NCBI GenBank assembly: GCA_032622095.1
Contig: CP136063.1
Location: forward strand, 216,459,982-216,523,981
Reading direction: 5' to 3'
DNA length: 64,000 nucleotides
Source of the DNA: Siphonodentalium dalli
Taxonomy: Eukaryota; Mollusca; Scaphopoda; Gadilida; Siphonodentaliidae
A program made the translations under genes and the position numbers. Under the pieces are notes generated by a model, which saw only the letters and a list, made by a program, of their open reading frames with translations, did not search any database and was not told the origin of the DNA. Below are positions 25,166 to 37,028 of this stretch, piece after piece. Each line of letters begins with the position of its first letter. Positions within the stretch are counted from its first letter, which is position 1.

Positions 25166-28100
25166 CTGAAAAATATTTTGATTTGATTATTGAAATATTC
25201 AGGAACTTTGCGTGACCTTATTAAATTATTGATTATCCTGCCTGCTTTTACCACATGTAATTCTTATGGATATGTGTCTACATATATATATTCGCATATT
25301 GTATTAGCTAATATGCTGTACATGCTGAGACAAGAAGTGAATAGATTAGGATGAAATATTTGACCACGCGTTGCCCATAATAATATTCGAGCCAAAAACT
25401 TGGCATAGCAACTAGCTGTCGCAGGAAGTGTCAATTTACTACTAATCGGGCGACTGGGCAAATGCCAGTCTAATGCTGGACATTCGGAAACAACTAAGTT
25501 TCTACCTCATGAAAGTTAAAGAACATTTTAATAACAGTTTCGTCTCAAAGTTTATATAATTGCCTTTTAGCTGTCGTCTCTCATTGTACGCGAATCTTGT
25601 GTTTATTTGGGTGCACTCAATTTTAAATAGTTATCGATGGGCGTTGTTATATATATCACCAATCATTGCATGGAAATGTTTGTTGTTATTTATCGCATAA
25701 CAAAACAGTGTCAGGTATGAAACATTAAAGTGACGTGAAATACAAACAGATGGCACAGGTAAGACCAGAGTGCGGAAATTACCATGCAATTATTGAATAT
25801 ACTTTAACCCTAGGTATTCAGATGCAATTTGGTATTCAGATGAACAGTGGTGACAAATATGATTTGGGGGGGGGCATTTTAAAAGGTTTTTTGCACATAA
25901 ATTATTTCATGGGGCGGCGGACTGCACACACTAACCTACTGGAATATCGAGCACCCCACGAAATACTTGTATTCGGTATAGATTTTTCTAGCATTCCTGC
26001 TAGTTCCATACGGACTTTAACATGATTTTTCTCGAAAGCAATTTTGAAATGTAGTACATGTGACATGACATGAGTCATTTAAAAATTCACATCAACTTTT
26101 CTGATCTTCCCTTAATTTTGAAAATATCATTCATTTATAACATCAATATGATATAATTTTCTTTAAATAGCAGCTTGGAAATCCATGTTATCTTATCTGC
26201 AGTTCAACAGATTGTATGTAACCTTTCTCGATTCAACACATTTCATAGTACTGGAGAATTTGTCATAGCAGTTGATTAGACGAATTATTGGAATGAGATG
26301 AGTTATATCACATGTAGACGACAGATATTCTCTGTAATTCACCATTAGTTTCACACATTTCGCTAAACTAGAAACGACCAATATAGCTCTCACGGAGAAC
26401 AATACTTACATAGCGTTATTCCATCTGAATAGATAGTCAGATTTTGTTGAGAGAAGTGTGTGAATATAATAAAGAATGAAGCAAAGAAACCGACTCCATT
26501 GCAACTAGCCATCAGAGTTGTAAAGGGAGATTTCAAAGTAATTGTGAAGATATCTAGACATCATTTTCTGTCACATTCCAATGCTGATAGATTGTGATAC
26601 TCTGTATTTAAATAACACTATATTAGACGGATACTATATATGCTAGAGATATTGAAATGTCTAAGTGCGAGTCAGTTGTTTAAGGCAATAGCGCTGTGGT
26701 TGAGTTTGTGAAGTCCACCAACTAATTAATCAATGTTTAGATTAATCAACAGGATCAAATAAAAGTGTACTTGCTTATACGCGCTACCTACAATCAACAA
26801 AACAGTGGTAGGTAACCATAAATCACACACGAATGTGAAGATGTTTTCACACAAAAAACCTCTTAAGAAAACTATTGTTGATTTTCACATATATCATATC
26901 CATTATTACAAGAATCTGAAATATGGTTTAGAGAAGAAAACTACTTTCATGAAATTTGAAAGCTGTACATTTGAGAGACTTAAATATTGTAAAATAGGAT
27001 AGTGTGCACTGTCCATGCTACATGAATATACATGTATGCCTTTAATTTCTATCTAACAGATGATACTTACATTTTTGTTCACAATTGCCACAATCATTGG
27101 TGACAAGTACTAAATTTCAAATAAGTTTTCCGTACAAATCTTAAGAAAATTAATTTTAAAATAAGAAGATGTTAGGCAAAACATGCATACAGATGTTGGC
27201 GATATATGACAGACCAACATAACCTCGATGAAATACGCACATAATCGACCTATAATATGAAATAGGTACATAATGTGATTATTTTATTCTGACAAAAGCA
27301 GATAATGGGGTCATAACCGTTATTTTGTTTTATGGCGCGGGCCACAGTAAAACACATGTTAAAGAGCGTACACCTGAAAAGTCGTGAGTTGGCTTATTTG
27401 TGTTAATCTGATTAGTATCGCCTCGTTATGACAATTTATGAGTCGATAATGTGACCATAACGCTATCATTTTCAGCACATTATCGACTCAAATTGAAGCG
27501 ATTCTAAGTACATAATCTACCTATAATAAGTTCTTTATAAGTAAATAATGTGCGGTTTGCATATTATCATCTCCAGTATTACAAGAATCTGAAATACGGT
27601 TTAAAGAAGAAAAATACTTTCATGAAATTTGAAAGCTGTACATTTGAGAGACTTAAATTTTGTAAAATAGGATATTGTGCACTGTCCATGCTACATGAAT
27701 ATACATGTATGCCTTTAATTTATATCTAACAGATTATACTTACATTTTTTGTTCACAATTGCCACAATCATTGGTGACAAGTTCTACATTTCAAATAAGT
27801 TTTCCATACAAATCTTAAGAAAATTAATTTTAAAATAAGAAGATTTTAGGCAAAACATGAATACAGATGTTGACGATATATGACAGACCAACATAACCTC
27901 GATGAAATACGCACATAATCGACCTATAATATGAAATAGGTACATAATGTGATTATTTTATTCTGACAAAAGCAGATAATGGGGTCATAGCCGTTATTTT
28001 ATTAAATAGCGTACACCTGAATAGTCGTGAGTTGGCTTATTTGTTTTAATCTGCTTAGAATCGCCTCATTATAAGTCGATAATGTGATCAAAACGTTCTT

Positions 28101-28993
28101 ATTTTCAGCACATAATCGACTCAAAATGAAGCGATTCTAAGTACATTATCTACCTAAAATAAGTTCTTTATAAGTAGATAATGTGCGGTTTAGTTGGAGA
28201 ACAGGCTGTACAGAGTGGCACTTAAGCAGAAATGATTTCATGAGATTTATCATTGACCAACACATACAACTTGATGGCTGACTTATTGACTTAACTGTTT
28301 CAGAAAAAGTAACAGTAAATTTGAATGAATTTTGCCAAACTGGTGTGTCACATTATGGAAATGGTATTTTAAGCTCAGTCATGTATGAGATGATCAGTAG
28401 AAATATGTTGGGAATCGTAAACGCATGTTGAAAACCTTTAAATTGAACTTCACCTATGCAGAAAAATCATATTGATCACCACTCTTTCCCAGAATACCAA
28501 GTTTGCATTTGATAAAATAGGGACCAGTTGTGTTGAAAAATAGCATGAGCATTATTACCGCCAGTGGTACATGCCTCATACTGGCTATATTGGGTGCTCA
28601 AACAAACAGCAAATATTTCTCACGCAGGAATTGTTCTCGAAATTGGCAGCTCGGTTCATTATTCTTTTCCATAATGTATTTTTAGTGACTCTCGTTCACA
28701 GAAACATTTCTTTTTTTATCATTGTGCTTCTTCTTGGACTATTTTAGTCGACGGAATGCCCCCCAAGTACAGTGTAAAACATTTTTGTCGGTTTTATCTA
28801 TATAGAAATAAACACTTTAATTTATCGGGGATGAGACGACGCTTGACCTTTTCAAACACGATATCAGTGAGAAAAAAACGTCACCTGTACAAGCGTTAAA
28901 ATTTAACTATGAGGTACTTTAGAGTTGCTGCGTTGTATGTTTGTTGTCTAGAAACATCCATAAAATAATACTGTTTTCAACATTATCAAGTAC
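25166..28993 (-). other. Long intron of the membrane protein gene
   Basis: Phase continuity between 28994-29129 and 24977-25165 suggests one intron of about 3.8 kb. It holds the tandemly duplicated family 2 repeats. A frame at 26193-26402 on the minus strand lacks matching splice phases. Confidence 0.5.
26900..28205. repeat. Tandem duplication of about 670 bp containing family 2 repeats
   Basis: The segment starting ATTACAAGAATCTGAAATA at about 26906 recurs at about 27579 with a 673-bp offset and continues for over 600 bp. Both units include the same family 2 element (reverse orientation: ATAATCGACCTATAATATG, then CACCTGAAAAGTCG). The first unit lacks the final GGAGAACAGGCTGT end that the second keeps at about 28196-28209. 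The second has about 40 bp of internal deletions. Divergence is low to moderate. Confidence 0.8.
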
Positions 28994-29129
28994 CTTGTCC
29001 CACAAGCAAGGTGGTTGTTCCTTGTTCGTGTTTCAGTGGATGGTGGAATACAACGACCATCTGCACCTATACCATGATTGCTGTTCACGGTAGCCCGACG
29101 GGGTGGTGTATGTCGGCCGTCTTCTTCCC
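28994..29129 (-). CDS. Internal exon of the membrane protein gene (juxtamembrane tail)
   Basis: This 136-nt exon has acceptor TTTCATGTTACAG and donor ACAAG|GTACTT. Entry is phase 1 and exit phase 2. It encodes EEDGRHTPPRRATVNSNHG, a cysteine-containing middle (GADGRCIPPSTETRTRNN), and HLACGT. Its entry phase matches the transmembrane exon and its last two bases complete a Ser codon with the next exon. The TPPRRATV segment could be a proline-directed or basophilic phosphosite (inference). Confidence 0.75.
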
Positions 29130-29779
29130 CTGTAACATGAAATGTTAAGTAAGTTACTTATATCATCGAACAATTTATATATCAAGTTGAACTCAAATCT
29201 GATGGGTTGAAATTAAATTTTGTATTGATAGATTTTTAAGTATATCACAGACCAGAAAATATATTAGCAAGTCATTATAGTATAGTCAACTTGACAGACC
29301 CTACAAAAGACCCCGACCCTAAACTTGATATTGGGGTTTTTAATATAAGGTTGTAAACTTCCATTTTTCGTTCTGTTTTTGGCTAACTAAATGTCAGAAT
29401 GAGATGGACCCTATCGGTACATATTTCTGCAGTCGCAAAACTGTACGAACTGTATACAAAGTGATAGTATCTGTTAACTAAATAACTAATTAACTTTCAA
29501 TTCTAAAACATCCCAAATGTTGAATTAATCAGTTACCGCAATACGTGGTCCATACATACCATGAACAATGGATAATATTATATTTGTTAGCCAAAAACAT
29601 CGACAATATTTTTACATTTCGATGAAAATTGGGATCGGGAAGAGGACAGATTTAGAGCTAGAACAATTTCAGTAATGTTCAGCAGATGTGAACTAGAACA
29701 CAAATATTTCATATATAATATGGACATGGAATTTAATTTTTGTTTCGTGTTTGTGAGAGTTGGTGCCGAAAATTATCTC

Positions 29780-29847
29780 TTAAGGGACAGACACATGTTT
29801 CTCAATCTGCTTGTCACGGTCACAACCGAGATCATTCTCTGTATCAA
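29780..29847 (-). CDS. Alternative last exon of the membrane protein gene
   Basis: A polypyrimidine-rich acceptor (ATCAATTTTTTTAG) opens a phase-1 exon encoding DTENDLGCDRDKQIEKHVSV plus a final Pro, then TAA. It lies between the transmembrane exon and the main tail exons and accepts the same phase. Splicing to it would give a 22-residue tail. An ATTAAA signal in complement lies near 29732. A weak internal donor (CTCG|GTTGTG) could instead make it a cassette exon, because the phase would still be 1-1. Transcript data would decide. Confidence 0.5.
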
Positions 29848-30763
29848 CTAAAAAAATTGATTATATTTTATATTATACGCGTTTCCAAAGAAATGCACCA
29901 TTTAAAACAATAACTTTTCTCATAACCACGTGCACATTATGAGTGAACCGAACAGCTATGGGTTCGATAATCTGATCAATCCTGGTATCGTTCGTTTTTC
30001 CACCGCTATAAGTGATGTGGAAATCACTTACCCAAAAGAAATTAATTACAATCACATCACAAGTTCCCAATTACAAATAAAATTGCTTTCAAAGCACGAA
30101 GTGATTACATAAAATTTAAATAACTTTTAGAGTCTAAATAATTACGTTTCAATTAATTTAACCGGTTACTTACTAGTTATCCCATAGGACATATTCAGAT
30201 AATAAGTTAAACAAACGACCGATTATCAAAACATTTCCCTCAATAATTAGTGCTCCTTAAAGTGATGTGAAACATTCAGGTAGGGCGATCGAATAGAAAT
30301 GGAGAATAATCTTGCGCAAAGTAGTTATTTTTATGAATATTAATCCAAATTTACAACACAGACCATCATAATTATATATTCAATAAATGCAATGAGTATC
30401 GATGGCGAAATTATTTACGTTAGTTTATCGCCGATTGTTGCGTCCCGAATTGAGATGTAAATATTTACAATTGAGCGTAGTTCAGATGGTGTTTTCTGTC
30501 AATTTCTTTGAGATTTGTGGCGATGTTAGTAGAATGCCACATTCCCCTTGTTGGCATAGCGCCTGAAAAACTAATTTATCAGTTTGACGCACCGAACAAG
30601 TCCATTACATGTCTTTAATATTCTTCCAAAATGGATAATATATCATTCCAATTAAGACTATTTACTGACTGGGGGAATCCATTTAGTATATAAAGGATTA
30701 CTATTGTTTCATGTGTCATTGTGATCAGTCATATAAACCAAAATGTGGATATAACCCACATAC

Positions 30764-30850
30764 CGTAACTTAATGTTTTATTGTGATGTGAAGTACAATA
30801 ACCATAAAACACGAGTAAAAACAAATAAAACAACAAGCAACACCCGACCA
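30764..30850 (-). CDS. Transmembrane exon of the membrane protein gene
   Basis: This 87-nt phase 1-1 exon lies between acceptor GATCAATATAG and donor TACG|GTATGT. It encodes a hydrophobic helix (VGCCLLFYLFLLVFYGY) followed by CTSHHNKTLSY, as expected for a membrane segment entering a cytoplasmic tail. The phase-1 symmetry is typical of extracellular-module genes, which suggests EGF/Ig-like or similar ectodomain exons upstream. The upstream exon is not identified. The topology with the tail inside is inferred from the order of exons. Confidence 0.7.
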
Positions 30851-31079
30851 CTATATTGATCAAACAACCTATATCCATGAGGTCTTTTTTATAAAAACAA
30901 AATATTTTGTCCCAGAATTGTTTCCATGGTTGTTAATAAAATGACAGAATTAATAGAATACAAATATAGTGATACAGCATAATTTGTTGTAACCCCGAAT
31001 TTTCTCTTTGATCATTTAAAATTCGTGGATGATTTAGGATCATGCATCTTTACATGAGTGGTGATACCATATTGTGGTA

Positions 31080-31235
31080 CAGCACATGCACATTACAGAA
31101 AAGGGTCCGCTATGTATACACAGGTCTTTCCCTCAGTATGAGGTCACCACCAATGCTTCGAATCAAAAGTTTAACGCGACCATCTCTGATTGTCCCGACT
31201 GAGTCTTGTCCCAAATGTCGGGTTTGAGTTTGGCT
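31080..31235 (-). other. Possible ectodomain-like coding segment, unresolved
   Basis: Upstream of the transmembrane exon, the minus strand has a protein-like frame including SVGTIRDGRVKLLIRSIGGD. This is faintly like an Ig-fold strand, but the frame ends in TAG without a strong donor. The plus strand is also open (31042-31227). It could be a decayed exon, an exon with an unseen donor, or transposon debris. Confidence 0.2.
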
Positions 31236-31359
31236 GATACTGATGTAATACTACTTGGAAGTATTGGGACAAGCATAATTGAGTGTTACCCCCCCCCCCG
31301 ACGTTCTGAAAGAAAAGGGGGACTATAGAAACGAGGTTCGATCGTTCGTCACACTTTTG

Positions 31360-31695
31360 AGTACCTTTATGGTGTAATCAACTCCTCCTACAGGTTTCAT
31401 CCCAGAGATTTGAAACATCAGAGTATTGTTACCCATATATTGAAGATGTGCAACATTTATATAGATGACGGAAAATTAATTTTTGACAGAGTTATTAACC
31501 CTTTTCGATTTAGAAAATTTCAACATTTTTTAGAATTTTCTGTATGAGGGTACCTTCATGGTGTAATCAACTCCTACAGTTTTGATCGTAGATGTTTGAA
31601 ACTTCAGAGTATTGTTACCCACATATTGAAGATGTGCAACATGTATATAGATGACGGAAGTTATTAACCCTTTTCGACATTTCAACATTTTTTTT
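31360..31695. repeat. Tandem repeat, period about 189 bp
   Basis: A unit with GGTGTAATCAACTCC, GAGTATTGTTACCCA and TTGAAGATGTGCAACAT occurs from about 31360 and again from about 31549. The second copy has a few small deletions. Confidence 0.8.
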
Positions 31696-31719
31696 AATTT
31701 CTTTAACAAAGCGGCATCG

Positions 31720-33150
31720 ACTTGCCACGTTGTCGGGGGACTCTGTGGTCGGCTGACCTTTTATTAGAATATAGATATTCCAAACCTTGGGAATGTACTA
31801 TATATACAAAACTGAGTTCAATACAGAACCTGTCCCTAAATTCGTTTCTGATAGACATTGATGCGAGATACTGCCTGGAAAAGTATGCATCGGAAAGATA
31901 CTTTGAATCGCCTCCGATTAGAATCGGGTGATATACATGTAATTAACGCTGTCAAGCACCTGGGTGACAATATTAAATCAGCATCAAATACCACAGGACA
32001 CAAAGAGGCAGTTCTATAGATTGAAATTTGAAAGAAATTATTGTTATATGTTTATATCTCGTTTCATTTTATTATAATTTGCAATATATGTATATAATGG
32101 GTTATTTAGAACAACTATTGAGTGAAACATTGAAGTCAAAATTCAACGAGAAAGAAAACGGCCATATAAACACAACATGGAAGCGCTATATAGACGACTG
32201 TTTTATAATCTGGGAAATCAGTCTATCTAACCTACAAGAATTGAACGTCCTATTCAACTCAATGCAATCTCAGATCAAGTTCACAATCGACTATAGCTCT
32301 GACGAGAAAGACAGACACTCACCAATATCTAAACTTTAAATCGTGGCATCCATCTCAAACCGAGAGGAACATTCCATACTCACTGGCAAGTCTTTGCACA
32401 ATCGTCCACGATTAACGACTACTGGAACTACGATATATTCTGCCATAAGGCGATCCACAAAAACTGGTTTTAAACGCGATTGAACTAGCGAAACAAATCC
32501 CTCCATCATAACTCGAATGCAGGAAAGTAGTCCAACAATAATACATTTCGTGGTCACGCATAACCCACGTCACACATACTTAGTGCAACTAGCTAAGGCA
32601 TTAATGCCTAAATAACAATGCAGCCATAAAATCAGAGACAATACAACCAAAACACATAATCCAGAGCAAGAGACAACCGCACAACATAAAGAAAATAATT
32701 ATGAGAGCTCGTTTCGACAGCATAAAACGAACACCAGGAAGCTCACGGAATTGTGGGAACCCGAGATGTGGTATGTGTAAAACGGGATATACATGCAGAA
32801 TATTAATGGGCGAATCCATGATATTGAAGAATGGAAAAGTGGTTCGACCAAACGAAGATATGAACTGCAAAACTCGCAACCTGGATTATCTGATTGTTTT
32901 GCCCAGGTTGTAAACAACATTATATCGGCGAAACGGACAATTCTGTATGCGAAAGAATGAGAATTCATAGACAGCATATTCGACAGATAACTGAGACAAA
33001 CCCCAGTCAGCGAACATTTTGACGAATGAGGCAAGGGGGAATTTGACGTATTTCCCCTTAGAAAAATGCCAACAGCTGATATGTCGAAGAGAAGAATATT
33101 AGAACACGAATTCAAAGTTGAACTCCCGTCACCTGTTTGGTGAAGAGCAG
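31720..33150 (+). pseudogene. Penelope-like retroelement relic (RT and GIY-YIG nuclease)
   Basis: Frames on the plus strand match the order of a Penelope-like element. First comes MGYLEQLL and WKRYIDDCFIIW (the reverse transcriptase Y-x-D-D box) at about 32097-32220, then IKFTIDYSSDE. Next is FVVTHNPRHTYLVQLAKAL at about 32550-32610, and then GSSRNCGNPRCGMCKTGYTC. Finally, NCKTRNLDYLIV followed after a frameshift by CKQHYIGETDNSVCERM forms the GIY-YIG endonuclease region at 32860-32960. Several stops and frameshifts are present, so it is not functional. Confidence 0.8.
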
Positions 33151-33230
33151 TAATTGCAACGTAAAGAGGCAATTACTGCAACGTGAGTGTGTGAAATAGA
33201 TATAAATAGAATGCGTGCAGGGTTGTCAAT

Positions 33231-33815
33231 TGTGAGCAAGAGAGCACCACCATCACACCACGAAGGAATTATTGTTATTTGAAATACAATGAATGCCACA
33301 ATGCTTTATTATGTCCGTGCAGATAGTGTTAATAAGGAATATCTAATCGAAAACGTAACTCTATGATAGATGGTTTCCATGGAATAACCGTTTTCTATAG
33401 CTACTAGTTTTGTTATTTATTATTTACAACATTTACTATTTACATATTTACACAACTAATTCCACAATAATCAGTTACAATATTAAGCGAGTAGCAAAGA
33501 ACAAAAAATAAGACATATATATGCGTACGTTGTGAGCAAGAGATAACCACCACCACATACACGAATGGGTGTTATTGTTTAATGTATGAATGCCACAATA
33601 TTGTATTATGCCCATATTCATAGTGTTTAAAGAATTAAAAAAGACATAATCGAACACGTAATTATATGGGAGCTGATTTCCCATGGAAAAACTGTTCTGT
33701 TGCTACTTATATTGGTAGCTATTATTTGCATATATTTGTTATTTACACAACTAATTCCACAATAATCAGTAACACTATTGTGGTTAACAGAGTAGCAAAG
33801 AACAACATATAATAG
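33231..33815. repeat. 300-bp tandem repeat just after the Penelope-like relic
   Basis: TGTGAGCAAGAG starts units at 33231 and 33531. Matching words include ATGAATGCCACAAT, TTTCCATGGAA and ACAACTAATTCCACAATAAT. The two copies differ by perhaps a fifth of bases. The position directly 3' of the Penelope-like coding relic suggests it may be part of that element, for example a terminal repeat. I found no hammerhead ribozyme core here. Confidence 0.75.
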
Positions 33816-35050
33816 CACATCACGCCAAATGCTTCGTGTGTAAAAACTGGTTGCGATAGAGATAAAACTAAACTTTATAGATGTGCGCGGAAGAATATCC
33901 TGATATTCAAGCGTCTTATAGTCTTAAGGCCTCAAATTTGACATGGTGTTGTCTCATGGTGTTGTTCGGCAAATCAAATAAAAAAAAAATATATGCAATA
34001 CTGTTGTTCAGATTTTATTCAGGGCATTGAACCTACGTCAACAATCTAATCCAAAGCGGTTTTGATTTTGAATTTACTTAATTCATATACACTTTTGTCT
34101 TACTGTATAAACCATTACATGAGCTATTGCAATTCACAATGCACGTTCAGAAATAATTAATCTATAAATCTCATTATATATAACTTAAATCTACAAGCAA
34201 AATAGGAAATGATTGTGTCCAAAATTTGAACATCAAACACACCTCAACCATTTGAGATAATTTCGTCAAATGCATTCATCCACTTTCACTCGTGGGTACA
34301 ATATGACTCCTGTAACATTTATCAAGCACAACCACTGCATGAGTTCCAGATAGCAGCTATCCGAAAGTCTGAAGCGACGGTTTATAGCTTTCGTTATAGA
34401 CGTAGGTTGTTAGCCATGTTATTACACGTCCATTGCCATCGTTCGGTTGATTAAGTTACTGTAGGATGTGTGGTAATTTCAGAGAATATTTCAACCAAAC
34501 GCACAACAGTGATACCGATTAGATAGCTTGTGTGACGTAAACGACGTGATGCACGAAAACACAACATGTACTACAATAATAATATCAACTTCGCATTGTG
34601 TTGTGTATGTGACTAACTAGCATGGAAAACAAACAAACAATTATTTGACAATAACTATTGAACAAAAGCGGTTAATAAACACAGAACCGAGGGAGTTGAA
34701 CAGCATCGCACTCGTTAATTATGCCGCAATAGTCTCTATTCAGTTTTAAGCAAGAAGGCCATGTTGATAACGTAACCACGGGCATTGGTAAAAATCATGG
34801 TATTACATTTAAATATCAAACCCATCAACTTCTAATTTGTGCAGCAGTACATTTATTAATATGGTAAATAACTTATTTTAACAATGTTTTCCACGATATT
34901 GCGTGCAAAATGCCGTGTGTATCATTTATGTTTGTTCACGAAGAAATTACCCCACAGGAACGACAATTAGCTTATTATTCAGTCGCTATTTGGCCTCTAT
35001 GTAAAGACATTAGAGGCATGTCCGCGTATGTTGGCACGAATAAGAGACAC
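33816..35050. other. Intergenic, nothing recognised
   Basis: AT-rich sequence without a gene or repeat that I can support. Confidence 0.45.
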
Positions 35051-35054
35051 CTCG

Positions 35055-35215
35055 CCACTTATCAATAACCACATAAGTATTACATGTATAACTGGACATA
35101 GCCATGTCGCAAACAACCCAGGAACACGATTTGCAAAAGTAAGAAGTGATACAATATTAGGCACTGCAATGTTGAAAACCGAAACAATGTGCTGTGTTAA
35201 GAATTCCACAACGTG
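35055..35215 (+). pseudogene. Possible retrotransposon RNase H fragment
   Basis: The plus frame HISITCITGHSHVANNPGTR followed by FAKVRSD resembles the C-terminal block of non-LTR RNase H domains, with the usual pattern G-H-S, G-N-x-x-A-D and L-A-K. The expected Ala-Asp pair is replaced. It is short and isolated. Confidence 0.4.
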
Positions 35216-35234
35216 CATGCTGATATGAACAAAA

Positions 35235-37028
35235 CCAAACCGGGACTAAGGGGGCGTTTTTGTCGTTCAGTTGCCAGCTAATTGACAACTCGATTCGGTG
35301 ATATGATTATGCAATCAAACTACCCTCTTACCAATCGGACCAAAAGATAGGCCGATATAATGGTTATTGACAAGTCATAAATTATCGTGACCGCATGCAC
35401 GCTCAATGGATTTATTCATTGAGAAACAAGTATCGCTCATTGACTATTAATCCGATCTTATTCTGTGTTTAAATCAGTTTAACAAAATTAATGGCATGTC
35501 TCTTAACACGAGTTTCACTCTCTATTCATCACTTTGTTTTTGATAGATTTCTGCAAGATGCTTCACCCCGCAAAGACAAAATTTCGTGTATTTACATGTA
35601 TATCTGTTTATATTAAAGGGCATAGGAGCTGTCTATCTGCATGTCTGTTCGCAACTGTTCTCCAATACCCCTGGACCGATTTCAATTAAATTAGGGGTGT
35701 GGTGATTCGTGTGGTATAACGGCGTTAAATTTTTAAAATTTTGATTTAAAAATAAGTAAAATATAATTTAAAAACAATTGTGTTAAATTGAGTAAGGAGT
35801 TGAATCTAAAAAGAAACACAATTTAAAATTTAAATTAACATTTGTTTGTTTTAAATTTAATTAAATTTGTTTTTAAATTAAAATGTTCAAATGATCGAAG
35901 TGTGCGCAAAGCCCCTCTGGCGCTGAATAAAATCTCCATAATCGAGTCAATCCTGGACCAAGAGGCCAGTCAAGTAAAGGCAATTTGCTTATGAGTGCAC
36001 ACCATAAGCGGCATCTGAACTGTTGGAAGTGGGCAACCATGCAGAGGGACAGCTTTTAACAAAGAAATATATTACATGCGTTGATTATTTTTCAATGTCA
36101 TAAATTTCCAGTCATGCAGAAAATCAAAAAGGTTTACAGGTTTTGGACTGGCAGAATATTATGGGAATTTATGGGCGTAGCCAGAGTAGATATTTGTGGC
36201 ATGATCTACATCAAAATTAGTTATCAAATTTGACTTATATAGCAATATAAGTTTAGGATGGCAAACTATGTGTATAGCATATCTGGTTATGCAGTAGCAT
36301 CGTTTTGGTGTCGAAATTAAAACGTTGAACCCTTCAAATGAATTCGTAGAAAACACCAGTATTTGTGATTGCCACAAGATAAACAAACAAAAAACACTAA
36401 ATAGTTGTTAAAATCATATATTTAGGAACATGTCCATATCTGAGCAAAGCTCGTGTGCGAATGAATCAACTGTGACATGATAACACCAGTCGGCAGTCGC
36501 CACTTTGACACGCACTCATTCGAGATTATTTACAGCTCCACCATTTGACTAATTGATTGACAATTCTAAACCGCGATGAAGAAAAGACGGATTCGTCATC
36601 TCAAGTTTAGCCTCGATAAAGCTGGTTTAGCTGGATCGCCGAATTAGATGGTTTAGTTGCCGGTTTAAGCTTACAAAACGCAAAAACAATATTGAAATTG
36701 ACAAAAACTTATCCCCATACGCTTTATATGTGTGACTGCTTCTATAAATTTCCAATCAAAATATGACCGCTGTCGTAATTATTGATTTTCGCAATCAATA
36801 AAATGAGGCGGTTCGCATTAGGAAAGTACGTTTAATTATCTCGACGATACGTAGACACTACTGCTGCTAAACCACTGGTCTGGCTGGACCAGGTTTAAAC
36901 CAGAGATGACGAATGCGTCACATAGACCTGCGGTCTCGGGTTTAAACCACGAATTTTGCTGACTCACGGTGGTTTAAACCTAGAGGTTTACGTAGACCAG
37001 GTTTAAACCTGAGATGACGAATCCGGCC
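35235..37028 (-). mobile_element. TIR element family E, copy A
   Basis: A nearly full-length copy in reverse orientation. Its terminus GAGATGACGAATCCGGCC is at 37011-37028. The opposite end starts at CCAAACCGGG (35235) and lacks the last 68 or so bases present in copy D. Several GGTTTAAACC-like boxes lie at 36890-37010. The stretch near 36062-36085 is uninterrupted where copy C holds the Crypton. No transposase frame is seen. Confidence 0.8.
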
